Shown piece after piece: positions 35,426-45,040 of a stretch of 64,000 nt of DNA. The stretch covers positions 1 to 64,000 of the forward strand of contig RPGQ01000018.1 of NCBI GenBank assembly GCA_004193595.1, given 5' to 3'. The DNA is from Desulfobacteraceae bacterium Eth-SRB2 (GTDB taxonomy: Bacteria; Desulfobacterota; Desulfobacteria; Desulfobacterales; UBA11574). Position 1 is the stretch's first letter; every line of letters starts with the position of its first letter. The notes under the pieces were generated by a model. That model had not been told where the DNA came from and ran no database searches. It was given only the letters and a program-made list of their open reading frames with translations. A program made the position numbers and the translations under genes.

Positions 35426-36100
35426 TTACACAATTTTCATCAAGAATTTGCGCAGGCTATCCCTAATAACTCTGACCCCTCTTTCCACATGGCTCCGATG
35501 TGCATACTGTCTTTCTTCTTCCAGTCTCAAGGTTTCAGGTGCATACCGCATTTTCAGTTTGATAACGGCAAAGTAATCATCTAAAATAAATCTCAGATAG
35601 ATGCGATTCAGCGGAAAAAATCTGCATTCTTTTTTCGATATGGAAGCGCTCCAGTCAACGATGTAAGGTCGACCATCGTGTCCCACCAAGACATTGGCGC
35701 CATTTTTTAAATCACAATGTGCAAGGCCCCTTTTATGGAAACTGTCAACGATGTTTTTTAAATCATCAAAAAAAGTATCTGGTAGCTTCATCTCCTTATT
35801 ATGCTTTTTCAAAGGTCGGCTGGGTATCTCTTCAAGTGCCAAAGCGAGCCCATCAATAACCCCATAGCAAGTGGGAATACCCTTAAGTGCCTTCAATGTT
35901 TTATAAGCCCTGCGTTCACGCCATATCAGGAATCTCCCGATTAAGTTTCGGTAAAGAAACTTACTGTTGCTGAAATCTTTTATAACAACCCTTAGCCCCT
36001 TTTCCTCTATTACCCAGATCACAGGCCTTGTGTTGGATGAATGCCTTAGAATTCCACAATGGTTTTCGGGCAGACTGGAGAGGTTTAAAGATTTTAACAT
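35426..36100 (-). CDS. Kdo-kinase-like LPS kinase
   Basis: 224 residues of the same kinase-like superfamily as the gene at 30346, but only distantly related. WVIEEKGLRVVIKDFSN (Lys strand), RGLAHCDLKNGANVLV catalytic loop (H-C-D-L-K-x3-N) and PYIVDWSASI metal site (V-D-W instead of D-F-D). Likely phosphorylates an LPS core sugar. It follows lptG on the same strand by 92 bases. Confidence 0.78.
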   Translation of the reverse strand: MLKSLNLSSLPENHCGILRHSSNTRPVIWVIEEKGLRVVIKDFSNSKFLYRNLIGRFLIWRERRAYKTLKALKGIPTCYGVIDGLALALEEIPSRPLKKHNKEMKLPDTFFDDLKNIVDSFHKRGLAHCDLKNGANVLVGHDGRPYIVDWSASISKKECRFFPLNRIYLRFILDDYFAVIKLKMRYAPETLRLEEERQYAHRSHVERGVRVIRDSLRKFLMKIV

Positions 36101-36192
36101 ATTCGCTTATACTTTGTGAAAGCTCTTATGATGATAATGATTCCACACTTATGTGTTTACCGGAATTTCCTGTATATTTCTTTCTCTATTCA

Positions 36193-37275
36193 TCATTTCA
36201 AAAAAACAAGAATGGCAAAACATAAAAAAACAAGGTTCGCAGCCCAAGCAGCCATGAAAGGGGGAAGCATTTCTCCGTATCCAAGAGATAGGCAAAAACT
36301 GTAAAATATCCAATAAAGAAATGCTCCGCAAATACCGTAGAATATACTAACGGAAAGACTTCCCTTTAGCTTACTTCTACTTGAAATGCCCGCCCCCGCC
36401 AGGCACATGATAAAACTGACCAAAGGAAATGCCAGTTTGGCATACAGATCTACTTTATAGACAGAAGCATCGTACCCTTCGTTTTCAATATTTTTAATAT
36501 ATGCATACAGCTCCAGGAAACCCATTTCCTCTGACTTCTTGACCACCCGCTTTATATCCTCGGGCAAAAAATCGAACGGTTCCTCCCGCTCTTCAAGGAA
36601 TGTAACGCGGTAATGGTTACTTTTTTTATCAAGCTTTTGTTCCATAATATCATAGAAAATCCATTTCCCGTTTTCAAAGACGCCCTTTTTAGCATCAACC
36701 CGCCGGGTTAACCTGAAATCATTATCAAAAAAATTAAGTGTGCCCCCTAAAATAGTACTGTTTGCAGGATTATAATATATAATATGACATATGAATCGGT
36801 TGCCCTTAATCCATATATTATTTCCCTTAGATGTTACGGCAGATTTTTTCTTAACCTCCGTATTCCAGATCCTGTTGGCATCGCTTATGGTAATCGGCAC
36901 AATCAACTCTGATAACAAAAAAATAAGAAGGCTCAATAATAGCCCGATCAATACAACCGGCCCTAAAAGGTAGGTGATACCGACGCCACTGCTTTTTAAA
37001 GCGATGATCTCATTGTTCTTGTTCATCAGACCAAAAACAATACTCACCGCCAGAAGAATACCAACCGGAGCTATTTGGACAATTACCGACGGTATTTTAA
37101 GCTGATAAAATCTTATAATTTTTGAAAATGGAAGATCTGCTTCTAAAAAATCATCTATCCTTTGAAAAAAATCGACCGCCAAATATATTCCGACCACCGT
37201 TAATAAAACAATACCAAAGTATTTAAAAATCTCCTTGGTCAGATATTTTTCGATTAAGGGCATCATATCAAGCAT
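36193..37275 (-). CDS. lptG: LPS export permease LptG
   Basis: 360 residues, six membrane helices in the 3+3 arrangement around a periplasmic beta-jellyroll (~residues 125-250). VGILLAVSIVFGLMNKNNEIIALKSSGVG is the coupling-helix region that contacts LptB. With LptF and the LptB ATPase it extracts LPS from the inner membrane into the LptC-LptA bridge. It lies 13 bases after lptF and is the second of the pair, so LptG is the better name, but LptF and LptG are hard to tell apart. Confidence 0.9.
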   Translation of the reverse strand: MLDMMPLIEKYLTKEIFKYFGIVLLTVVGIYLAVDFFQRIDDFLEADLPFSKIIRFYQLKIPSVIVQIAPVGILLAVSIVFGLMNKNNEIIALKSSGVGITYLLGPVVLIGLLLSLLIFLLSELIVPITISDANRIWNTEVKKKSAVTSKGNNIWIKGNRFICHIIYYNPANSTILGGTLNFFDNDFRLTRRVDAKKGVFENGKWIFYDIMEQKLDKKSNHYRVTFLEEREEPFDFLPEDIKRVVKKSEEMGFLELYAYIKNIENEGYDASVYKVDLYAKLAFPLVSFIMCLAGAGISSRSKLKGSLSVSIFYGICGAFLYWIFYSFCLSLGYGEMLPPFMAAWAANLVFLCFAILVFLK

Positions 37276-37288
37276 TCAGAAATTTGGG

Positions 37289-38476
37289 TTAAGCCCCGCC
37301 CCGTCCGTGCAAACGGGATTTAATCCCTTTTAAAAGATTCGTCACAATAGGAACAATCCTCAATTGACGATCATTGGCTGTTTTAAAGACAAGATACAGC
37401 CCTAAACCGCCCATCATAATATTCGGAACCCACATTCCGACGACCGGAGGACAAGCGCCTGTTTCACCAAGGACCAACCCTGCAGTTAACAACAGGTAAT
37501 AAATCAAAAAGAAAATCATACCCAGCACCAAGCCAAATGATTTTTTTGTAGGCCCGGACTGTATGCCTAATGGAACCGCCAAAAGCCCGAGGGCAAAACA
37601 TGCAATTGGAATTGAAAATTTCTTGTGCAACTCCATCAGTGTACTATAGTATCTATTATCTCTCCGGGTACTATTTTTCAAATAATCCCGCAATTCAAAA
37701 AGACTCATCTCCTTCCTGTGTTTGGCTCCCTGTTTCAATCTCGAAGCCGCCTGTTTAATGTCTAGGCGAATTTCATAGGTCTCAAAATCAATATAATTTG
37801 TCGATCTGTTCTTAACATCAACTTGATATAAAACACCATTGAAAAGCAATAAATGATAAATGTATTCGTCCGGTTCTTTGAATAGTTTTCCCCTTGGCGC
37901 CACCACGGTGCTGACAATATCTTGAGTCCTTTTATCTTCAATGAAAATATCTTGAAGCTCTTTATTTAAAGCATCTATTTTATTCACGTAAAGCACCACG
38001 TCTTCAAAACTGTCATTGAATGTCCTGTCCTTAAGTCCGATTTCGAGATTGGATGAAACCACCTTGTATGTCAGTTCTTTAAAGGATAATCTTCCCCACG
38101 GCATTCCATATATTGTCATAAAAAGTGTAAGCAAACACCCCAATAGACAAAAAAACATTGCCGGTGGAAGCAACCCGTAAATGCTCATACCGCTGGTTTT
38201 TAGGGCAATAATCTCATTGTCTCCGGACAATCGGAGGAACGCGAGAAGAACCGCTATCATGATTGACATGGGTATTATATAGGTGAGGAAATACGGCGTA
38301 GAATAAGCAAGCATTATAAGGACGGTAAACACACCCACATTGTAATTTACAACCATGTTTGTAACTTTCAGCATCTCTACCATCAGAAAAACAAAAGTAA
38401 AAAACATCAGGTTGATGACAAAAGGAGGAATCATCTCTTTGAACACATATCTATTTATAATGGAACTGATTTTCAT
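37289..38476 (-). CDS. lptF: LPS export permease LptF
   Basis: 395 residues with the same fold as LptG: SIINRYVFKEMIPPFVINLM first helix, SIMIAVLLAFLRLSGDNEIIALKTSGMSIYG coupling region, jellyroll (~130-270) and GPTKKSFGLVLGMIFFLIYYLLLT near the end. First of the pair in transcription direction. The upstream gap to msbA holds composite repeat copy C, so lptF may need its own promoter. Confidence 0.9.
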   Translation of the reverse strand: MKISSIINRYVFKEMIPPFVINLMFFTFVFLMVEMLKVTNMVVNYNVGVFTVLIMLAYSTPYFLTYIIPMSIMIAVLLAFLRLSGDNEIIALKTSGMSIYGLLPPAMFFCLLGCLLTLFMTIYGMPWGRLSFKELTYKVVSSNLEIGLKDRTFNDSFEDVVLYVNKIDALNKELQDIFIEDKRTQDIVSTVVAPRGKLFKEPDEYIYHLLLFNGVLYQVDVKNRSTNYIDFETYEIRLDIKQAASRLKQGAKHRKEMSLFELRDYLKNSTRRDNRYYSTLMELHKKFSIPIACFALGLLAVPLGIQSGPTKKSFGLVLGMIFFLIYYLLLTAGLVLGETGACPPVVGMWVPNIMMGGLGLYLVFKTANDRQLRIVPIVTNLLKGIKSRLHGRGGA

Positions 38477-38570
38477 AGAAATTTCAGGAAAGCTTTTTTG
38501 CGATTATGACTCAATACCCCATCATATCAAGGAGCGGAGGTTTGTCACGGATATTTGTTTTAATTTAACC

Positions 38571-38785
38571 CAAGTTGGGGATTCTCGCCCATTGGAATGG
38601 TGGAATGCTGGAATAATGTAATAATGGGTTAATGGTAGCATTTGTATTGACGATAAAATAAAAAATAGCCAATATCCTTCTAAAACCAACCTTCCAGTAT
38701 TCCACTATTCCATTATTCCATGTTCTATGCAAGCATTCAAGTCTCATAAAAATCTTATTTTTTCAATAAATTATAAAAAACCCAA
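38571..38785 (-). repeat. Composite element, copy C
   Basis: Read on the minus strand: TTTATAATTTATTGAAAAAA head (weaker match), GGAATAATGGAATAGTGG words, loop, CCATTATTACATTATTCCAGC and CCATTCCAATGGGCG tail. Sits between msbA and lptF. Confidence 0.65.
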
Positions 38786-38794
38786 TCCATCAAA

Positions 38795-40615
38795 TTATAT
38801 CGAAAAAGACTTGCCGGTATGTTTTCTTACGGTGAATTCTACTGGAGCTTCTTTTGAATCGCTGTCATTGAATTGCATCTGGTAAAGTTTAAAATATTCT
38901 CCTCGTCGAGCCATCAGTTCTTCATGTTTCCCCTGTTCTACAATTCGGCCGTCAACGATAACGGCGATACGGTCGGCATAAGCAACAGTTGAAAATCGGT
39001 GCGCAATAACAAATGTTGCTCGTCCCTTCATCAGGTTTTCCAGGGCTTTTTGAACCAGCGTTTCCGATTCCGCATCGAGTGAAGAAGTCGCCTCATCCAG
39101 TATTAAAATGGGAGCATCCTTTAATAACGCACGAGCGATACAGATTCTCTGTTTCTCCCCTCCGGATAAACGCCCGCCAAATTCTCCAATATTTGTATTA
39201 AAGCCGTCTGGAAAGTTCTGTATAAACTCGCATGCATAAGCTGACCGGGCAGCATTTTCTATGTCTTTGTCAGACGCATTTTGGTTTCCGTAAGCAATAT
39301 TGTTCCGAACCGTATCATTGAAAAGTATGGGTTCCTGAGTAACAATGGCGATCTGATCCCTGAGTGACGATATTGAGACATCTCTGATATCAATGTCATC
39401 AATCAGGATAACCCCCTTGCTGACATCATAAAATCTGGGAATCAGATTAACTATAGAAGTTTTTCCGCCGCCGCTCATTCCCACGAATGCAAGAATTTCT
39501 CCGGGCCTGACATCCAGGTTAATATCTTTTAGAACCATTACGTCATCATATTTGAAATACACATTTTTGAAAATAACGTGGTGAGGGTCGCGCTTAAATA
39601 TAACAGGATTGGATATTTCTTGAATATCAGACTCCGACTCCAGGATATCAAATACCCGGTCCGCACCGGCAAGACCTTGCTGTATGATATTATTGAGCTT
39701 GCTTAATCTCTTTAAAGGCGTGTAAAGCATCATAACTGCGGCCATAAAAGAAAAAAAGGTTCCGGCTGTAGAGGTGCCGACGATCACTTTGTAACCGCCG
39801 CACCATATAACAATGGCCACACCCAATCCGCCTAAAAATTCCATGACCGGTGAAGCCAAGGCTTTAAATCGAACGCCCTTTAGCTCAAGCTTGAAAAGTT
39901 TAAGCGTTTTTTTATAGAATCGTTCTTTTTCATAGGATTCCATTCCAAATGCCTTAATAATTTTATTCCCGGCAAAAGTTTCATGCAAAGTAGATGTAAG
40001 GTCGCCCATAGCCTCCTGGGTGTGGCTAGTGACCTTGCGCAATTTTCTTCCCAGCACGACAATGGGAAAAAAGGCAAGGGGTAAGATGACAATTGCAACC
40101 AAGGCCATCTTCCAATCCCGGTAAAAGATGACAAATGTCAATCCGATAACGGCAAAAAAATCTCTTAAAGACCCTGTAACTGCGGAAGAAACCATATTTT
40201 TAATAATGTTCACATCATTTGTAACCCGCGACATCAGAACTCCCGTCTTCTCTCTTTGAAAAAACGAAATGGAAAGGTCCTGGATGCGATCATAAAGAAG
40301 GTTTCTAAGGCGCCTGATAATATTCTGCCCCACATAACTCATAAGGTATTCTTGGTAATACATGGCGAAACCGAGCATTAAAAAAATAGTAACCACTGCC
40401 AGGGGAATCAGCTTAAGCATCCCGACATCTTTATTTATAAAAATATCATCGACAACCGGTTTTATTAAAAAAGGAATCGCCGACCTTGCACCTGCCATCA
40501 CCAGCATGCATATCATCGCTAAAAGCAGCTTGAACCATTGATCCTTTATAAGCAATAGCAACCGTCTGTGTCTGTCTTTTATGGTCGGTTTTGAAAATAT
40601 TTTCATGATATTCAA
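38795..40615 (-). CDS. msbA: Lipid A / phospholipid flippase MsbA
   Basis: 606 residues, ABC half-transporter: six membrane helices (~25-320) and a nucleotide-binding domain with Walker A GMSGGGKTS (~380-388), Q loop VTQEPILFND, signature LSGGEKQRICIARAL, Walker B ILILDEATSSLD and switch IAHRFSTV. It flips core-lipid A across the inner membrane as a homodimer. Walker A has G-G-G-K-T rather than S-G-S-G-K-S. Placement next to lpxB and the lpt genes supports MsbA over a drug exporter. Start could be the first or the third codon (MNIM). Confidence 0.92.
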   Translation of the reverse strand: MNIMKIFSKPTIKDRHRRLLLLIKDQWFKLLLAMICMLVMAGARSAIPFLIKPVVDDIFINKDVGMLKLIPLAVVTIFLMLGFAMYYQEYLMSYVGQNIIRRLRNLLYDRIQDLSISFFQREKTGVLMSRVTNDVNIIKNMVSSAVTGSLRDFFAVIGLTFVIFYRDWKMALVAIVILPLAFFPIVVLGRKLRKVTSHTQEAMGDLTSTLHETFAGNKIIKAFGMESYEKERFYKKTLKLFKLELKGVRFKALASPVMEFLGGLGVAIVIWCGGYKVIVGTSTAGTFFSFMAAVMMLYTPLKRLSKLNNIIQQGLAGADRVFDILESESDIQEISNPVIFKRDPHHVIFKNVYFKYDDVMVLKDINLDVRPGEILAFVGMSGGGKTSIVNLIPRFYDVSKGVILIDDIDIRDVSISSLRDQIAIVTQEPILFNDTVRNNIAYGNQNASDKDIENAARSAYACEFIQNFPDGFNTNIGEFGGRLSGGEKQRICIARALLKDAPILILDEATSSLDAESETLVQKALENLMKGRATFVIAHRFSTVAYADRIAVIVDGRIVEQGKHEELMARRGEYFKLYQMQFNDSDSKEAPVEFTVRKHTGKSFSI

Positions 40616-40700
40616 ACGAGAGATCTCGATATTTCTTAAAAATCGCGCTATGTTTTACAAAAACATTCCGTACATGATCAAACCAAACGTATTAGACCCT

Positions 40701-40745
40701 GCAAAAGCCCATCCGGCATCAAGTGACCAGCATCCGGCATCAAAA
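40701..40745. repeat. CATCCGGCATCAAG word tract
   Basis: Three degenerate copies of (AG)CATCCGGCATCAAG between lpxB and msbA; a further word family in the intergenic repeats. Confidence 0.55.
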
Positions 40746-40764
40746 ATGTCCATCTACATTTTTA

Positions 40765-41913
40765 TCATGCATCATACAAAATTCCAATTGCTATATCGGC
40801 AACACGTTTGGAAGCACCCGGGCCGCCCAGTGCATCTTTGACTTGCAGCAATTCGAGTCTTAACTTTTCAAGGCCGGGAGCATCACTTAACATATTGAAG
40901 ACCGTATCTGCTATCCGGACAGGAGATGCTTGGTCCTGAAGCAATTCGGGAACAATCTTTTTGCCGGTAATGAGGTTGACCAGGCCGATATGTTTGACCT
41001 GTATCATTGCCCTTCCGAGCCAGTAGCTTATGGGTGACACTTTGTAAATAATTACCATGGGAGTTCCGGCAATTGCGGATTCAAGAGTAACCGTACCGGA
41101 TGCGGCAATGACAACGCTGCTTTTTTCAAAGATTTTTCTGACATGGCCGGATACAATCTCAAAATCGGCAGCACCCTTTTTTTTGTTAACGATTTCTTCC
41201 ACGCTTTTTCTTTTCACGCTAGGTGCAAGCGAAATGATAAATTTTACATTATTAATCCTTTTGAACAAAATTTGGGCCGCACCAAGCATTATGGGAAGAT
41301 GTCTTGCAATTTCCCGATCGCGAGATCCTGGTAAAAGGCCTATGACAGAGATATCATCATCAGGATTTTCAAAAACCTTTTTACCATAATCAAAATTTGC
41401 ATCCAGTAAAGGATGCCCCACAAATGTTACCGGGATTTCATGTTTTTTATAAAAGTCTTCTTCAAAAGGCAGGATAACCGCCATATGATCCACAAGCTTC
41501 CCGATCTTTTTTACACGGCCGGGTCTCCAGGCCCAAATCTGTGGGCTGATATAATATAACACCGGTATTCCAAGCTTTTTGGCAAAAGCGGCCACATTAA
41601 GATTAAAATCGGGAAAATCGATGAGTATCAAAAGATCGGGGAGGAGTCTTTTAAGGGTCCTTTTGGCTACAGCCATCCCTTTGAGTAAATTGGGCAGCTT
41701 GGAGAATGCTTCGGTTATTCCCACAACCGAAAGCTCTGAAGCATCAACGAAAACTCTGACCCCTGCAGCTTTAAGGGCCTGTCCGCCAATGCCGCAGAAA
41801 AATAGGGCATTGTCTCTTTTGCGCATGGCGGTTACAAGCCGTGACCCGTGAAGGTCGCCTGAAGCTTCACCCGCAATGATCATAACACATTTTTGTTCCG
41901 AAAGCGGTTCCAT
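40765..41913 (-). CDS. lpxB: Lipid-A-disaccharide synthase LpxB
   Basis: 382 residues, GT19. MIIAGEASGDLHGSRLV, YISPQIWAWRPGRVKKI, LPGSRDREI and SGTVTLESAIAGTPMVIIYK are all diagnostic. Condenses UDP-2,3-diacyl-GlcN with lipid X to the tetra-tailed disaccharide. Follows the Gfo/Idh oxidoreductase gene by seven bases, so it is in the same transcript. Confidence 0.96.
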   Translation of the reverse strand: MEPLSEQKCVMIIAGEASGDLHGSRLVTAMRKRDNALFFCGIGGQALKAAGVRVFVDASELSVVGITEAFSKLPNLLKGMAVAKRTLKRLLPDLLILIDFPDFNLNVAAFAKKLGIPVLYYISPQIWAWRPGRVKKIGKLVDHMAVILPFEEDFYKKHEIPVTFVGHPLLDANFDYGKKVFENPDDDISVIGLLPGSRDREIARHLPIMLGAAQILFKRINNVKFIISLAPSVKRKSVEEIVNKKKGAADFEIVSGHVRKIFEKSSVVIAASGTVTLESAIAGTPMVIIYKVSPISYWLGRAMIQVKHIGLVNLITGKKIVPELLQDQASPVRIADTVFNMLSDAPGLEKLRLELLQVKDALGGPGASKRVADIAIGILYDA

Positions 41914-41920
41914 ACGACTG

Positions 41921-42877
41921 CTAACTCAAAAAACGGCGGTTGGTATCACGGATCTGCTTCATAATGCTCAAGGCGATCTTTAAGGCATCGCGTCCCATCT
42001 GCCCTGTGACCTCCGGAACTTCACGTCTTCTTACCGCTTTTACAAACGATTTTAATTCATCTTCCAGTGCATCACCCTTTGCAAAACTAAGCTGTTTGAT
42101 TTCCATGCCGGGTATAAGACCACCTTCAATTTTATCGCTGCGCTGAATAACCGTAATCCCCTGATTTGCAAAATCCACGGATATATAGGCATCTTTTTGA
42201 AACAGCCTGATTTTTCTTTCATTTTTGGTCGATATTCGACTGGCGGTAACATTGGCGATACACCCCCTTTTAAATTCAAGACGTGCATTGGCAATATCGA
42301 CCTGTCCGGAGATTACAGGGATGCCTGCCGCATGGATATTGACAATTTCCGACCGAACAAAGTTTAATATAATATCAATATCATGAATCATAAGATCGAG
42401 CACAACGCTCACATCCGTACACCGGTCTTTGTAAATACTCAATCGATGAGACTCAATGAACATCGGCTTTTTAATAATATCCCGCAGGGCCGCAACCGCC
42501 GGATTAAATCGTTCAAGATGCCCAACCTGGATAATAAGATTTCTCGACTTTGCAAAATCAATGAGTTCGTTGGCCTGTTCAGTGGTTTCTGACATGGGCT
42601 TTTCTATCAACACATCGATATTGCTTTCCAAGAAATCCTTGGCAACAGAAAAATGAGCCGGTGTAGGGACAACGATACTCACCGCATCGACTTTTCCAAA
42701 AAGGTATTCATGGTGTGGATATGCATTTGTATTAAACCTTCCGGCAACCTCCTCGGCCTGGGATTGGTTGATATCTACAACGCCGATAAGTTCAACGTCA
42801 TCCATTCGGGCATACTTTTCAGCATGAAATCTTCCGAGATAGCCCGCACCCACAACACCCACACGCAACTTCTTCAT
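41921..42877 (-). CDS. Gfo/Idh/MocA oxidoreductase within the lpx operon
   Basis: 318 residues. N-terminal Rossmann fold RVGVVGAGYLGRFHAEKYAR binds NAD(P); VLIEKPMSETTEQANELIDF contains the family E-K-P; VLDLMIHDIDIIL carries the substrate-side D-x-x-x-H. Tightly packed between lpxI and lpxB (5 and 7 bases). A member of this family, GnnA, oxidises UDP-GlcNAc at C3 for 3-amino lipid A in some bacteria, but GnnA works with a GnnB aminotransferase and none is present here. True substrate unknown. Ends in TAG, which shows TAG acts as a normal stop in this genome. Confidence 0.88.
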   Translation of the reverse strand: MKKLRVGVVGAGYLGRFHAEKYARMDDVELIGVVDINQSQAEEVAGRFNTNAYPHHEYLFGKVDAVSIVVPTPAHFSVAKDFLESNIDVLIEKPMSETTEQANELIDFAKSRNLIIQVGHLERFNPAVAALRDIIKKPMFIESHRLSIYKDRCTDVSVVLDLMIHDIDIILNFVRSEIVNIHAAGIPVISGQVDIANARLEFKRGCIANVTASRISTKNERKIRLFQKDAYISVDFANQGITVIQRSDKIEGGLIPGMEIKQLSFAKGDALEDELKSFVKAVRRREVPEVTGQMGRDALKIALSIMKQIRDTNRRFLS

Positions 42878-42882
42878 AATCT

Positions 42883-43686
42883 TTACTCTTCCATAGCAAC
42901 CACGGCAATACCATACTTGTCCGCCATGTGGATCATCTCTTCCCGGTCAAAAACAACCGCCTTTCCGGCTTCAACAACGAGCACCCCTGCTCCTGCTTCA
43001 TACATGGTTTTAATTGTTTGCACACCAATTGCAGGGATGTCGAATCGTATGTCCTGGTCGGGTTTGCAAACCTTAACAACAACTGCAGTATCTTTGCCAA
43101 GCCTTCCGCCCCGCATTATGGTAGCATCGGTTCCATCAATAGCCTCCACTGCCAGAACAGACCCGCCTCCCACCACCACGCACTGGCCGATATCAAGACG
43201 CCCGATCTCCTTGGCCACTCTCCAGCCGATTTCGATATCATTCTTCTCGGATCGAGTCGGCTTCCGTTTTGTCCAGCAACCTTTTTGCGCTAAAAGATCC
43301 GGCAGCAGAAATATTGAGGATTTTATTTCAATACCCTCTTTTTCGAGCAATGCGACAAAACCCCTTAACAGCCCGTCATCATGGGTATGGCGCATACCGG
43401 CAATAAGGGAAATGGCTTTGATGTCAGGCCTTACATCCGAAAACATTCTCGTCTTTGTTATGGCCCCCATCATAACCGCCTGGCTTACTGCGTTCTTTTT
43501 AAAAAATTTTATAACACGCTTGATCTGACCGAGATGGATCCATTCAATAGTATCAACATGATTTTTCAGGTCGGGATCCGTCTCATTATTATAAGCAACT
43601 GCATAAATGACAAATCCTTTGGATTTGGCCGCCTTTGAAAAAATGATGGGAAACTGGCCGCCCCCCGCGATAAGTCCTATGCGCAT
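42883..43686 (-). CDS. lpxI: UDP-2,3-diacylglucosamine pyrophosphatase LpxI
   Basis: About 267 residues from the ATG at 43684-43686 (MRIGLIAGGGQFPIIF); the longer frame upstream adds 18 codons without family similarity. GAITKTRMFSDVRPD, HDDGLLRGFVALLEKEGI, VVVGGGSVLAVEAIDGTDATIMRGG and DIPAIGVQTIKTM are LpxI (DUF1009) hallmarks. It hydrolyses UDP-2,3-diacyl-GlcN to lipid X, replacing LpxH. Followed by the Gfo/Idh and lpxB genes. Confidence 0.95.
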   Translation of the reverse strand: MRIGLIAGGGQFPIIFSKAAKSKGFVIYAVAYNNETDPDLKNHVDTIEWIHLGQIKRVIKFFKKNAVSQAVMMGAITKTRMFSDVRPDIKAISLIAGMRHTHDDGLLRGFVALLEKEGIEIKSSIFLLPDLLAQKGCWTKRKPTRSEKNDIEIGWRVAKEIGRLDIGQCVVVGGGSVLAVEAIDGTDATIMRGGRLGKDTAVVVKVCKPDQDIRFDIPAIGVQTIKTMYEAGAGVLVVEAGKAVVFDREEMIHMADKYGIAVVAMEE

Positions 43687-43750
43687 AGTATCTTTACGAG
43701 ACCTTTGCAAATCGCCCCTTTTTGCCCAATTTATGGACATACAGATTATA

Positions 43751-43817
43751 ACCTGAATTGAGCAATTTTTTACTCGATCTGCGCCGATCTCTTCGCATAA
43801 AATCGCTCAACTCAGGT
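43751..43817. repeat. Inverted repeat between lpxA and lpxI
   Basis: ACCTGAATTGAGC (43751-43763) and GCTCAACTCAGGT (43805-43817) with one mismatch, loop of 41 bases. It could attenuate or stabilise the polycistronic message; no U-run. Confidence 0.5.
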
Positions 43818-43826
43818 ATAAATTTG

Positions 43827-44597
43827 TTATCTTGTAATCCCGCGCCGGGAAGATTTTATAAAATCGATCAGGTTGACCACCTCGGGAACCTGTTCCACCT
43901 CCGCTTTGACTCTTTCTATGGCCTCATTTAGAGTAATCCCGATGCGGAAAATAATCCGGTAAGCTTTCTTTAATAAAGATAATGTCTCTTGTGAAAACCC
44001 GTAGCGTTTTAACCCAACACTGTTTAAGCCATGCAGTTTTGCCCTGTCACCAGATGCAATAACATAGGGAGGGATATCTTTTACCACCGCTGATTTTCCG
44101 CCCACGTATGCATAATTGCCGATCCTGACAAATTGGTGAATTGCCACCAATCCGCCGATGGTGGCATTATCGCCGACAATAATATGTCCGGCAAGTGTTG
44201 CGTTGTTTGCAAAAATAACTTTTTTTCCGGTGATACAATCATGGGCAATATGGGTATAGGCCATTAAAAAGTTCTCTTCACCCACTTCAGTGAGGCCCCC
44301 GCCGAATTCCGTTCCCCTATGTATGGTGACAAATTCGCGTATAATCGTTCCGCGTCCGATCTTAACATCGCTCTTTTCACCCTTAAATTTCAACGACTGG
44401 GGAGGAGCCCCTATGGCGGCATACTGAAATATATGACAATCCTGACCGATGTTAACATAGGGTTCAATAATGACGTGGGGCCCGATAACGGTTCCGGCTC
44501 CGATAGACACATTTTGCCGGATAATGGAATATGGCCCGACTTCCACGTTAGCGTCCAGTTCGGCCTTTGAATCAACAATCGCCGTTGCATGTATCAT
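43827..44597 (-). CDS. lpxA: UDP-GlcNAc acyltransferase LpxA
   Basis: 256 residues, left-handed beta-helix of hexapeptide repeats. HATAIVDSKAELDANVEVGPYSII start, QYAAIGAPPQSLKFKGE, the catalytic His in YTHIAHDCITG, and IHQFVRIGNYAYVGGKSAVVKDIPPYV. It adds a 3-hydroxyacyl chain to UDP-GlcNAc (the first lipid A step). The ATG overlaps the fabZ stop as TAATG, so the two are translationally coupled. Confidence 0.96.
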   Translation of the reverse strand: MIHATAIVDSKAELDANVEVGPYSIIRQNVSIGAGTVIGPHVIIEPYVNIGQDCHIFQYAAIGAPPQSLKFKGEKSDVKIGRGTIIREFVTIHRGTEFGGGLTEVGEENFLMAYTHIAHDCITGKKVIFANNATLAGHIIVGDNATIGGLVAIHQFVRIGNYAYVGGKSAVVKDIPPYVIASGDRAKLHGLNSVGLKRYGFSQETLSLLKKAYRIIFRIGITLNEAIERVKAEVEQVPEVVNLIDFIKSSRRGITR

Positions 44598-45040
44598 TAT
44601 TTTTCTCCAAAAGAGGCCATGAGTTCAGCTTCAGCCACCCGTTTTTCATCAACAAAGGCCACTCCGGCCATCTTGAACACCTTGGACCGCTGTTTTAAAA
44701 ATTTTATCTCAAATATAATCTGATCCCCGGGAACAACCGGTTTTCGAAATTTGACCTTGTTCATCCCCATAAAATATATCAGGGAACCCTGTTCTTTTTC
44801 GGGCAGTGATTCAGCAGCCAGCACAGCACCGGCCTGGCCCATGGCTTCGATCATAAGTACTCCGGGCATAATCGGACTCCCAGGGAAATGACCCTGGAAA
44901 AAAGGTTCGTTGATGGTTACGTTTTTAAGCGCAACCACTTTTTCACCGGGAACCAGTTCAAGTATTCGATCAATCATGATGAACGGATACCGGTGAGGTA
45001 ATATGTTCATAATTTTTTGAATATCAAAAGTGTTATCCAT
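44597..45040 (-). CDS. fabZ: 3-hydroxyacyl-ACP dehydratase FabZ
   Basis: 147 residues from the ATG at 45038-45040 (MDNTFDIQKIMNILPHRYPF); a start seven codons earlier is open but would overlap lpxD more. Hot-dog fold with GHFPGSPIMPGVLMIEAMGQ, the catalytic His and Glu. It removes water from 3-hydroxyacyl-ACP in fatty acid elongation and competes with LpxA/LpxD for 3-hydroxyacyl-ACP, which explains its place between them. Confidence 0.95.
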   Translation of the reverse strand: MDNTFDIQKIMNILPHRYPFIMIDRILELVPGEKVVALKNVTINEPFFQGHFPGSPIMPGVLMIEAMGQAGAVLAAESLPEKEQGSLIYFMGMNKVKFRKPVVPGDQIIFEIKFLKQRSKVFKMAGVAFVDEKRVAEAELMASFGEK

